From DATFKA01 sp035268885 (GTDB lineage Bacteria > Bacteroidota > Bacteroidia > Chitinophagales > Saprospiraceae), in assembly GCA_035268885.1 (NCBI GenBank), contig DATFKA010000115.1:1-64000 (forward strand): a DNA stretch of 64,000 nt, in the 5' to 3' direction. The translations under genes and the position numbers were made by a program. The notes beneath the pieces were generated by a model that did not search any database, had not been told where the DNA came from, and saw only the letters and a program-made list of their open reading frames with translations. Positions 24,718-32,774 of this stretch are shown here, in pieces (the first letter of the stretch is position 1; every line of letters starts with the position of its first letter).

Positions 24718-27399
24718 ATGCGACCTTGCCTGGCTTTAATCATGATGTTGGCTTGTTTCCTTGCGGCTAAGGCGCAGCGGGCCTCGGCTTATTTTGAAAT
24801 TAAAAAAAGCCAACCATTAGAGCAGGTACTCCAAACCATAGAGGAAGATTATAATCTGGTTTTTTCCTACCCTGATCGGCTCGCCAAAGCAGTGAAAGTT
24901 GCTCCGGCTCGCTGGGATACCCGCTCTACGGATGCCTTACTCAATGCACTTTGTGAGCAGAATAACTTAGAATACCGGATTTCTGATCAGGGGGATATTA
25001 TGCTCAGACTCCAATTACAGCCTAAAATAAACGACAAGGTTCCCGACCAATGGCTACTCAGAGGAAAGGTGGTCGACCAGGCGGATAATGGTATTGCGGA
25101 TGTCGCCATTTATCTAGATACGCTGCAACTTGGCGCTTTCAGTGACGAGCAGGGAAACTTTCAGTTTAAAATTCCCTTCGCCAGTCGGGATCGAAAGTTG
25201 ATTTTTCAGCTGATCGGTTACCAAAGCCAGAAAGTACCGGTCCATTTGCTAGAAGAGCAGGAGCCGATAAAAATGCAGCAGGTATCTTTAGACCTGGATC
25301 CGGTAACGGTGACGGAGCGCTTACCACGACTACAACAACTGCAGGCCGATGGCGGCCTGAAATGGATAGGGCTGGATGGAATAGAACCCGGTAGTATTCT
25401 CGGAGCGGATATTTTCCGGACGATCCAATTGTTACCTGGCGTTAGTGCCCACGATGATCTGAGCGCAGCGGTAAAGATCCGGGGTAGCGGGAGTGACGAA
25501 ACGCTGCTCTTACTTGACGGCATACCTATATATAAGGCGGAACATTATTTTGGTATTTTTTCGGCGATAAACAGCCAGTACGTTCAGCAAACCACCTTGT
25601 ACAAAAATGCCTTACCCGCTGCTTTTGGTGGCAAAACGGGAGGTATGCTATTAATGGAATCGAATGGGGAGTTATACAACCGAATGGGCGGCCATCTGAA
25701 TGTCGATTTACTGACTTCTTCGGTCGTACTCAGAGCCCCGCTGGGAGATCAGGTAGCCCTTAGCCTAAGTGGGCGGACCACCTATCAAAACGCGGCCAGT
25801 AATCCAATCTTTGATGCCCTGGAGAGTGAATCCCTCGCGTCTTCCCAAACCATCCGGGAAAACTTTACCCGTCCGGATTTATTGGAGACGGTACCTACCT
25901 TTCAGTTTTATGATGTAAACGCCCGGCTGGTATACCGGCGGAATGAGCAAAGTAGTATGGATCTTAATTACTATCAGAGCCAGGATGACTTTAGTAATGA
26001 ATACGAGAACGATTTTCGGGTGAGGTTAGGGGCAGATCGCTTCGCGCAAAATGTCGAAGCTTTTTCAAATTTAGAAGCCTGGTCGAATCGGGGTGCAAGC
26101 TTAAATTACCATTACGATTTTTCGAATAGCTGGGATCTTAAAGCCAATCTGTATTACAGTCAATTTGAAAATGAAGGTTCGGTAAGTTCGACTTTGACCC
26201 GGGTACGTCCGGGGGAAGATATCGATCTGAGGAGTTTCGATAATTTCCAGAAAAACAAGATAGCCGACAAAGGGGCTAAGTTGTTATTTTCCAGGTCACT
26301 GGCTCATCTACGTAATTTAGAGGCTGGCCTGGAATTCATTCAGCATCAAAATGAATTCACTTTACAGGAGGAAGATCGCCGGATGCTACAAAATGAATCG
26401 GCTGCCCACCAAACGGCTCTTTTTTCTACCTTGCCGCTGCTCAATCGAAAGCAGGTCTTTATTGAAATGGGAAATCGGCTCACCTATTATTCGGCAAGTA
26501 ATCAAATTTACTGGTCGCCACGACTGAATATAAAATACCAGCTGCAAAAGCAGGGCTATTTCAAAGCAGCTTTTACCCGTTCCAATCAGTTCGTTCGGGA
26601 ATTCATTTACAACAATCGGCTTGGACAATCCCTGTCTTTTTTCACCCTGAGTAACGAAGATCAATTCCCCGTTGGGATTTCCAATAATTATATGCTGGGT
26701 AGCCACTGGCGTCTGGGCGACTGGAGACTGGATCTGGAATTGTATAAGAAGGATTTCTGGGGACTCATCGAATACGGTCGGGTATTTCCGGGCTTCGATC
26801 CCGAGGAGGTCAACCCCGGTCGGCTACGCGAATATGCTATTTTTAACGGGCAGGGAAATACCCATGGTTTAGACTTTATGCTGAGCCTGGAGCGCGAAAA
26901 ATACCAGGGCTGGCTTTCCTATACCCTGAGTAAAACCACCCACGAATTCAAAGCGATATATCGGGGGGCGAGCTTTCCCTCCGAAGACGATCGCCGACAC
27001 CAGTTGAGTTGGGTAAACAATTACACCTGGGGACCGCTTAGCCTGTCGGCTACCTACGTAATGGCCAGTGGCCGCCCTTTTCTGAATCTAGCGCAGCTGC
27101 AGGAACCCAGAGACCTGCGTGAACTCAGTCCGGCACAATTATTTGATCGCTTGCCCGCTTATCACCGAATAGATCTGGGAATCCGTTATCCATTTACCTG
27201 GAAGTGGGTAGATTGTGCACTGGGTTTGTCGGTCTACAATGTAACCAACCGGCGAAATGTAAAGTACCAGCAATTCGTTTATTCCATCCCTTACCAAAAC
27301 CGGGACAACGGTATGATTCGCAACCTCAATCAGGTTATCGGAAATACCACGGGCATGTTGGATCGTACGGTCAATTTGAGTTTTTCAGCTCGATTTTGA
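24718..27399 (+). CDS. TonB-dependent outer-membrane receptor with STN signalling domain
   Basis: An 893-residue receptor. It has a signal peptide (about 1-19), an STN domain (about 25-95, LEQVLQTIEEDYNLVFSYP), a CarboxypepD-regulatory beta domain (about 113-195), a plug (about 220-330) with KIRGSGSDETLLLLDGIPIY, and a 22-strand barrel ending in LSFSARF with a terminal Phe. The STN domain fits trans-envelope signalling to FecR. There is no SusD partner, so a glycan-import role is not indicated; an iron carrier, cofactor or peptide ligand is more likely, but undetermined. Confidence 0.92.
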   Translation: MRPCLALIMMLACFLAAKAQRASAYFEIKKSQPLEQVLQTIEEDYNLVFSYPDRLAKAVKVAPARWDTRSTDALLNALCEQNNLEYRISDQGDIMLRLQLQPKINDKVPDQWLLRGKVVDQADNGIADVAIYLDTLQLGAFSDEQGNFQFKIPFASRDRKLIFQLIGYQSQKVPVHLLEEQEPIKMQQVSLDLDPVTVTERLPRLQQLQADGGLKWIGLDGIEPGSILGADIFRTIQLLPGVSAHDDLSAAVKIRGSGSDETLLLLDGIPIYKAEHYFGIFSAINSQYVQQTTLYKNALPAAFGGKTGGMLLMESNGELYNRMGGHLNVDLLTSSVVLRAPLGDQVALSLSGRTTYQNAASNPIFDALESESLASSQTIRENFTRPDLLETVPTFQFYDVNARLVYRRNEQSSMDLNYYQSQDDFSNEYENDFRVRLGADRFAQNVEAFSNLEAWSNRGASLNYHYDFSNSWDLKANLYYSQFENEGSVSSTLTRVRPGEDIDLRSFDNFQKNKIADKGAKLLFSRSLAHLRNLEAGLEFIQHQNEFTLQEEDRRMLQNESAAHQTALFSTLPLLNRKQVFIEMGNRLTYYSASNQIYWSPRLNIKYQLQKQGYFKAAFTRSNQFVREFIYNNRLGQSLSFFTLSNEDQFPVGISNNYMLGSHWRLGDWRLDLELYKKDFWGLIEYGRVFPGFDPEEVNPGRLREYAIFNGQGNTHGLDFMLSLEREKYQGWLSYTLSKTTHEFKAIYRGASFPSEDDRRHQLSWVNNYTWGPLSLSATYVMASGRPFLNLAQLQEPRDLRELSPAQLFDRLPAYHRIDLGIRYPFTWKWVDCALGLSVYNVTNRRNVKYQQFVYSIPYQNRDNGMIRNLNQVIGNTTGMLDRTVNLSFSARF

Positions 27400-27425
27400 T
27401 ACAGCCGCATTTTCTTATACCTTTG
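27396..27425 (+). promoter_or_regulatory. Promoter of the HELMH-motif gene
   Basis: TTG (27396-27398, overlapping the receptor stop), 19-nt spacer, TACCTTTG (27418-27425). Transcription would begin near 27432, 15 bases before the ATG at 27447. Confidence 0.65.
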
Positions 27426-27446
27426 TTTTAGCCAAGAACAGGGTCT

Positions 27447-28181
27447 ATGCAATGCCTGGTGAAATTTATTATTATAGGACTTCGTAAGCTTACTTTTCTA
27501 CTGCTTCGCCTGGTAGAGATTTTCTATTATTTCCCCATGCGCCTGGGACGACTGTTGCGGCATCTTGGTAAGGGAGCAAATCGGTACGCAAAGCTGCGCA
27601 ACCGCCCCGTGGCCAGGATTGGCTTTTGGTGGTTAGAAACGCTACTGTATCTTCTTGACCTGATCGGGTTCGCCGAAATTTACGAGGCGCTGGCTAATAT
27701 AATCAAATTTAACACGCGTCCCTTATACGGTTGGGAGATAGAACTGGGAAAAAGGATCTACGGGGAAAGTATACGCTGGCAACGGGTTAGGCTGGATGAG
27801 GCTGCCTGGATTGGGCCCCGGCAGTTTAGCTTGTGCTACGTAAGCGGCTTCACTATTAATAGCTGGGGACCAATGAATAATGCCCTGCTTATTCATGAAT
27901 TAATGCACGTCTGGCAATATCAACAAATGGGCCTGGTTTACATCGTCCACGCTTTACGCGCTTATCATTCTGAAGAAAATTATAACTACGGCGGACTGGA
28001 AAAACTCCGGGAAGTGAAAGCCACTCAAAAAGGGATTTGGGTTTTTAATCTGGAACAACAGGCCGATATTATGTCTGATTATTATCGGCTCAGCGAAAAT
28101 CAGCCTCCCCAATGGGGAAACGCTCATATCTATGACCTGCCGGTTTATGCTTATTTTATCGAGCAGGTCCAACGGGGCTAA
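27447..28181 (+). CDS. Uncharacterised protein with HExxH motif
   Basis: A 244-residue protein. The N-terminus (about 5-35) is hydrophobic with basic residues, and a second hydrophobic segment lies near 68-90. The middle holds LLIHELMHVWQYQQMG, an HExxH zinc-peptidase-like motif of the type found in DUF4157-like proteins. The C-terminus is rich in aromatic residues. Activity is not certain, because the family is not recognised and the motif could be structural. It has its own promoter and is separate from the receptor operon. Confidence 0.55.
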   Translation: MQCLVKFIIIGLRKLTFLLLRLVEIFYYFPMRLGRLLRHLGKGANRYAKLRNRPVARIGFWWLETLLYLLDLIGFAEIYEALANIIKFNTRPLYGWEIELGKRIYGESIRWQRVRLDEAAWIGPRQFSLCYVSGFTINSWGPMNNALLIHELMHVWQYQQMGLVYIVHALRAYHSEENYNYGGLEKLREVKATQKGIWVFNLEQQADIMSDYYRLSENQPPQWGNAHIYDLPVYAYFIEQVQRG

Positions 28182-28193
28182 TTCACCGCAAGC

Positions 28194-28224
28194 TTGGGAA
28201 ATACTTAGTTTAATCGTATGTTTG
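28194..28224 (+). promoter_or_regulatory. Promoter of corA
   Basis: TTG (28194-28196), 20-nt spacer, TATGTTTG (28217-28224). The start codon lies 21 bases after the box. Confidence 0.65.
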
Positions 28225-28245
28225 CGAGCACAAAATGGGTGATTT

Positions 28246-29196
28246 ATGATTCAGTACTATGCCAAGGTAGAAGGCCGACTTAAGGAGTTGGAGCAAGCTG
28301 CTCCCGGTTGCTGGGTCAATATCGTGCCACCCTTTAACCAGGAGGAGCTCGAAGAGGCCTCTCAGCGCTTTGATGTGCCTCTTGATTTCCTTTTAGACTC
28401 TCTGGATATTGATGAACGTTCGCGTTATGAGTACGAAGAGGAGGTGCGCCTCATTCTCGTCAACACCCCCGTGCTCAATCCGATGGATGAGGAAAATGAT
28501 GCGATTTACACTACGGTGCCGATTGGTATCATCCTTTCCGAAGAGAACTTGATTACCATCACTTCCGTGGAAAATCCTGTGCTTGAGCGATTTCTGGATG
28601 AAAAAGTCAAAAACTTCAACCCGGGCAGCTTAAAACGCTTCATCCTACAGATTTTGGAGCATAATGTTTATCGGTTTTTAACCTGTCTGAAGAAATTAGA
28701 TCTCAAGCGAAACCTCATTGAACAGGAACTCTATCATTCCAGTCGAAATCGGGAGCTGAGACAACTACTGAGCATCGAAAAAAGTCTTGTTTATTTCCTG
28801 AATTCCCTGAGCGCCAATGATCTGCTCAAAATGAAGATGAAGCGCACCGATTTCCTCAATATTCGAGACGATGAAGATCTTTCTGATTTGTTTGAGGATA
28901 TCATCATTGATAATGGCCAGGCCCTGGAAATGGCCAACGTCTATAATAATATCCTGAGTGGAACCATGGATACCTACGCTTCCATCATTTCGAATAATAT
29001 GAACGTCACCATCCACCGCTTAACCCTGGTGACGATTTTTTTGGCAGTGCCCACCTTGATTGCCAGTTTCTACGGTATGAACGTAGAGGCGCTTCCCCTG
29101 GCTGGAAATCGCTATGCCGTCTACTTTATTTTGATTTTCTCTATTGTTATTAGTTTACTTCTCGCCTGGTATTTTCAACGCAAGCGACTCTTTTAA
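28246..29196 (+). CDS. corA: CorA-type magnesium/divalent cation transporter
   Basis: A 316-residue protein with a large cytoplasmic alpha/beta domain and long helices (about 1-255), then two C-terminal transmembrane helices (about 257-279 and 288-310) with the pore motif YGMNVEALP between them. The GMN loop is diagnostic of the CorA superfamily. Members form pentameric channels for Mg2+, Co2+ or Ni2+; a zinc-exporting ZntB type is possible but less likely given the ending QRKRLF. The gene has its own promoter. Confidence 0.95.
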   Translation: MIQYYAKVEGRLKELEQAAPGCWVNIVPPFNQEELEEASQRFDVPLDFLLDSLDIDERSRYEYEEEVRLILVNTPVLNPMDEENDAIYTTVPIGIILSEENLITITSVENPVLERFLDEKVKNFNPGSLKRFILQILEHNVYRFLTCLKKLDLKRNLIEQELYHSSRNRELRQLLSIEKSLVYFLNSLSANDLLKMKMKRTDFLNIRDDEDLSDLFEDIIIDNGQALEMANVYNNILSGTMDTYASIISNNMNVTIHRLTLVTIFLAVPTLIASFYGMNVEALPLAGNRYAVYFILIFSIVISLLLAWYFQRKRLF

Positions 29197-29390
29197 ATCA
29201 GGTTATCCACAAGTGTTGATAACTTTATCCACATGATCAGTTTACTGTAAATCAATAGTTTGTGGTGCTGAAAATGGCAATGTGGAAAACTTTTTCCACG
29301 GGTCTGCTTAATAATACTTATAATTGAACAGAGTTAGAAAAAATTAGGGGTTTTAATCGGCCCTCCTTTGTTATTAACTTACTGATATTG
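29197..29390. other. DnaA-box cluster, candidate replication origin
   Basis: Two perfect DnaA boxes TTATCCACA (29203-29211 and 29225-29233) are spaced 22 bases apart, about two helical turns. Between them is an inverted one-mismatch box, TGTTGATAA (29214-29222). A further near-box TGTGGAAAA (29281-29289, minus-strand TTTTCCACA) forms a palindrome with TTTTTCCAC. An AT-rich stretch with TAATAATACTTATAATTG (about 29309-29328) follows and could be the unwinding element. Box clustering plus an AT-rich flank is the usual sign of oriC; no dnaA gene is nearby, which is common in Bacteroidota. This is inference from motifs only. Confidence 0.55.
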
Positions 29391-29391
29391 A

Positions 29392-29423
29392 GCGGACCTG
29401 CTTTTAGGGTTCGCTTTTTTTTT
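29392..29423 (+). terminator. Hairpin with T-run in the corA-ompA gap
   Basis: AGCGGACC pairs with GGTTCGCT around a 9-nt loop and is followed by nine T residues. It is about 195 bases after corA and 170 before the OmpA-like gene, so it might end a short transcript. The remaining bases to 29596 are AT-rich with no gene seen. Confidence 0.6.
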
Positions 29424-29596
29424 GGTAAAAAAAGAAAGGCTCCATACCATATTCTTTATATAGTCGTTTTTCTTATATTCGATATATATTTATTCATTTG
29501 CCGTAAGGCTCCCCCCACCGTACGTACTGTGTAATTCAATTACCTGATAACTGTCCCACGAGGAATCGAGACGCTGGGATACTGAAAAGTAATCTT

Positions 29597-31246
29597 ATGA
29601 GGAGCTACATTCTTGTTATGTTCTATTTGGCCGGCAGCCTGACCGGATTTGCGCAAGCCAAATGGGAGCTTGGAGGCTTGGTAGGAACAACTACTTACCA
29701 GGGGGACTTAATGCCTAGAAATCTACCGGAGCTGGAATCATTCGACCTGGCTTATGGGGCATTTGTTCGACATCATTTATCCCCAACCTGGGCCCTGCGT
29801 GCGAATGCACTGCTGGGCAATTGGCACTCTTCTGATCAATACGCTACGGATATTAACCGACAAAACCGGGGCTTTACCTTTTCCAATCGACTTACGGAAA
29901 CCAGTCTGTTACTGGAATGGGATCCCTGGGGTAAGTTGCGTTATGTAGATGGGCCCTATCGGTTTCGTCCTCGTGTCACGCCTTTTGGTTACCTGGGTAT
30001 TGGTGCAGGTTTCTATCAGATCGAGAATAGTTATCGCCAAAATGCCGGGGAGGGCTACTCTGATTTGATTCAGCAAGACCAGGAAGCCAGCGCCGGTCTG
30101 GTGAGTCTGGCGATTCCAGCTGGGCTGGGCCTAAAAATTGATTTAAGCAAACGAAGTACCCTGAGTCTGGAAGGAGGTCCCCACTATGGCTTCAATGATC
30201 TTTTTGATGGCGTAAGTCAAAGTGGGGAAGCCAGTACCAACGACTGGTACTGGCATATGGGGGCTTCTTTATCAATTCGTTTGGGTAAGAAAGACAGTGA
30301 TGGAGATGGTCTGCCCGATAAGGAGGATGCCTGCCGCCTGGTGGCGGGAAGTCTTTCAGCCCGGGGCTGTCCGGATCGAGATGGGGATGGGGTAGAAGAT
30401 GCGGAAGATGTCTGCCCGGATTTACCCGGTCTTATGGCTTTTAGTGGTTGTCCGGATACCGATAAAGACGGGATCATGGATCCGGCCGACAACTGTCCAC
30501 TACTTTACGGTTACGAAGAGACCAACGGTTGTCCGGATATAGATAACGACTGCATCACCGATTCCCTGGATCGCTGTCCTGAAATAGCAGGCTTACTGGC
30601 TTTTGAGGGCTGCCCGGACCAGGACGGTGATGGGATTGCCGACCCCGATGATCAATGTCCCGAGGAAGCAGGACTACCGGAGCACAATGGCTGTCCCTTA
30701 CTGGATACCGATTGTGACGGGATTGTCGATATTTTAGATGACTGCCCGGAAATTCCCGATACGATTGGTTTTACCGGCTGCCCCGATTTGGATCAGGATG
30801 GCATACTGGACAGTCTGGATCTTTGTCCCACCATTGCCGGACCCGATAGTACGGGTGGCTGTCCGGTGGTCACTGCAGAGGCAGAAGTACTGCTGGCAGA
30901 AGCCCAGCAAAATGTACGTTTTCAAACGGGAAGTGCTGATTTATTAAGTTCTTCGAAAGAGATTCTGGACGAGGTAGCAAAGCTTTTGGAAGAAGCCCCT
31001 TATTACGAACTTTTTCTGGCTGGATACACGGATAATGTAGGTCGAGCCAGCAGCAATAAGTCGCTATCGGAACGTCGGGCAAAATCCTGTTACGAATATT
31101 TGATGGGCCGGGGAATATCACCGGACCGAATGTCGTTTAAGGGGTTTGGTGAAGAAAATCCAATTGGTGATAATTCTACTACTACCGGAAGAAAAAAGAA
31201 CCGTAGAGTGGCTTTTAACCTAAGTGTAATGAATCAGGAAGAGTAA
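29597..31246 (+). CDS. Outer-membrane protein: DUF6089-like barrel, thrombospondin type 3 repeats and OmpA domain
   Basis: A 549-residue protein with a signal peptide (cut near AQA, residue 19-22). Residues about 22-225 form a beta-barrel domain of the DUF6089 type, with LGGLVGTTTYQGDLMP and a periodic strand pattern. Residues about 230-430 are calcium-binding thrombospondin type 3 repeats with DGDGLPDKEDAC-like units and CPD turns. Residues about 445-549 form an OmpA peptidoglycan-binding domain with LAGYTDNVGRASSNKSLSERRA and GFGEENPIGDN. It anchors the outer membrane to peptidoglycan. The barrel domain is paralogous to the next gene. Confidence 0.92.
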   Translation: MRSYILVMFYLAGSLTGFAQAKWELGGLVGTTTYQGDLMPRNLPELESFDLAYGAFVRHHLSPTWALRANALLGNWHSSDQYATDINRQNRGFTFSNRLTETSLLLEWDPWGKLRYVDGPYRFRPRVTPFGYLGIGAGFYQIENSYRQNAGEGYSDLIQQDQEASAGLVSLAIPAGLGLKIDLSKRSTLSLEGGPHYGFNDLFDGVSQSGEASTNDWYWHMGASLSIRLGKKDSDGDGLPDKEDACRLVAGSLSARGCPDRDGDGVEDAEDVCPDLPGLMAFSGCPDTDKDGIMDPADNCPLLYGYEETNGCPDIDNDCITDSLDRCPEIAGLLAFEGCPDQDGDGIADPDDQCPEEAGLPEHNGCPLLDTDCDGIVDILDDCPEIPDTIGFTGCPDLDQDGILDSLDLCPTIAGPDSTGGCPVVTAEAEVLLAEAQQNVRFQTGSADLLSSSKEILDEVAKLLEEAPYYELFLAGYTDNVGRASSNKSLSERRAKSCYEYLMGRGISPDRMSFKGFGEENPIGDNSTTTGRKKNRRVAFNLSVMNQEE

Positions 31247-31254
31247 TAATCTTG

Positions 31255-31262
31255 TATATTTG
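31255..31262 (+). promoter_or_regulatory. -7 promoter box for the DUF6089 gene
   Basis: TATATTTG matches TAnnTTTG, 28 bases before the start codon; no TTG is seen at -33. Confidence 0.45.
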
Positions 31263-31290
31263 ACCAAAATCATCCCAAAAATCGATTGTA

Positions 31291-31995
31291 ATGAAACTGT
31301 TTTTATCTTCTTTACTTTTTTGTTTACCACTATTGGTGGCTGCTCAAATTAATTATTGGCAGGGTGGGCTTTTTTTAGGAGGCGCTGGTTTTTCCGGAGA
31401 CGTGAATCCGCAAGCTACGCCTGATCTCTCGGAAGTGAGCCTGGCCGTCGGGTTTATCGGCAAGGTAGACGTTACGCCAAAAATTGGCTTCAGGGGGAGT
31501 ATTACCTACGCCAACCTGGTCGGTGATGACGCAAATTATCCCATTCGTGTAGACCGTGGATTTCGTTTTAATACGACTTTAATCGAGCTGGCCGGAGTGG
31601 CGGAGTGGGAGCCTTTCGCTAGTAACCGCTACTATGCCAATGCGAGGGGAGGGGTTGAAATGGATCGCATTGTTTCTCCTTATTTGTTCGCTGGAGTTGG
31701 CCTGGGTTTTGCTAATTTGAACACTGATTTTTCTCAATACGAGGGAAATAACCCATTAATCGAGCAGGGTATTCGGGAAGACCGATCAAAAGGCTCCTCA
31801 CAGACGGCTTTTGTTTTGCCCTTGGGGGGAGGTATTAAATTCGATCTGTCGAACCGGCTGACGATTGGTATAGAATTTAGTGGGCGTCTGTCCTTTTCTG
31901 ACGATCTGGACGGCATTAGTGCCTCCGCAAATCCGGATAATGATGATGTATACTTTTTTAGCGGTTTGAATACCTACTATCGTTTTTTTAATTAG
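31291..31995 (+). CDS. DUF6089-family outer-membrane beta-barrel protein
   Basis: A 234-residue protein with a signal peptide (cut near AAQ, residue 18). The mature part has alternating hydrophobic strands (NYWQGGLFLGGAGFSGDVNP, GFRGSITYANLVG, YFFSGLNTYYRFFN) and ends in an aromatic-rich strand, as expected for an outer-membrane barrel. It resembles the N-terminal domain of the preceding gene, suggesting a duplication in which the OmpA-linked copy gained the repeat and anchor domains. The function of this family is not established. Confidence 0.85.
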   Translation: MKLFLSSLLFCLPLLVAAQINYWQGGLFLGGAGFSGDVNPQATPDLSEVSLAVGFIGKVDVTPKIGFRGSITYANLVGDDANYPIRVDRGFRFNTTLIELAGVAEWEPFASNRYYANARGGVEMDRIVSPYLFAGVGLGFANLNTDFSQYEGNNPLIEQGIREDRSKGSSQTAFVLPLGGGIKFDLSNRLTIGIEFSGRLSFSDDLDGISASANPDNDDVYFFSGLNTYYRFFN

Positions 31996-31997
31996 CC

Positions 31998-32687
31998 TTA
32001 GCCCAGAAGCTCTCGTTTAAGGCGTTGGACGCCAACGGTAGCTGTAGCCTCAATCGTCCTTAAGTGCCTGCGAGCTTGTAATTCATAGTTTATCGATGGC
32101 CGTGGATCGACATAAAAAATGGGAGCGGTTCTTGGTGCGTAGGCCACTAAGCTTGCGGCGGGATAGACCTGCATAGAAGTACCAATAATGACGATGATAT
32201 CCGCCTCGCTCGTAAGTTTTACGGCGGGTTCAATCTTAGGGACGCCCTCTCCAAACCAAACGATATGCGGGCGAAGCTGGTAGCCTTTTTCACAGGTATC
32301 TCCCATTTTAAGGTCTTTCTCCCAATGGTATACCAGCTCCGGATATTGAGTCGAGCGGACTTTGTTTAGTTCACCGTGTAGGTGTAGTACTTTGTTGCTG
32401 CCAGCTCTTTCGTGCAAGTCATCAACATTTTGTGTAATGATTTGCACATCGAAGTGTTCTTCCAGTTCGACCAGGCCCTTATGGCCGGCATTGGGCTTTA
32501 CTTCTGTCAGTTGCGCCCTGCGCTTATTATAAAAATCCAATACCAAATCTCTGTTTTTAGCCCAGCCCTCTGGAGAAGCCACTTTTGTGACATCGTGGTT
32601 TTCCCATAGTCCGTCATGATCTCTAAAGGTTTTTATTCCGCTTTCTGCGCTCATGCCAGCGCCAGTTAGCACGACTACTTTTTGCAT
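31998..32687 (-). CDS. cobB: Class III-type sirtuin (NAD-dependent protein deacylase), no visible zinc-finger cysteines
   Basis: A 229-residue Rossmann-fold enzyme with the sirtuin motifs GAGMSAESGIKTFRDHDGLW (9-28), ITQNVDDLHERAGS, the catalytic His104 in LHLHGEL, WFGEGVP and IGTSMQVYPAA. Tyr53 and Arg56 in DFYNKRRAQL match the residues that bind succinyl or malonyl groups in CobB/SIRT5. Only one cysteine (Cys132) is present, so the usual four-cysteine zinc site is absent. It removes acyl groups from lysines, releasing nicotinamide, and lies beside an NAD(P)H-repair gene. The gene symbol is by homology. Confidence 0.9.
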   Translation of the reverse strand: MQKVVVLTGAGMSAESGIKTFRDHDGLWENHDVTKVASPEGWAKNRDLVLDFYNKRRAQLTEVKPNAGHKGLVELEEHFDVQIITQNVDDLHERAGSNKVLHLHGELNKVRSTQYPELVYHWEKDLKMGDTCEKGYQLRPHIVWFGEGVPKIEPAVKLTSEADIIVIIGTSMQVYPAASLVAYAPRTAPIFYVDPRPSINYELQARRHLRTIEATATVGVQRLKRELLG

Positions 32688-32774
32688 TTGTATATAGTTT
32701 TAGTAAAGTCCTTTTTTACAGGTGTTTAGCTCCTAAGTGGATGCACTGGGTCAAGGTGTTTGAGGTGGACCCGC

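Noticed and set aside
30290..30870. Regularly spaced repeated DNA in the OmpA-like gene, considered as a CRISPR
   Set aside because: The repeats are coding thrombospondin type 3 calcium loops with codon-level variation.
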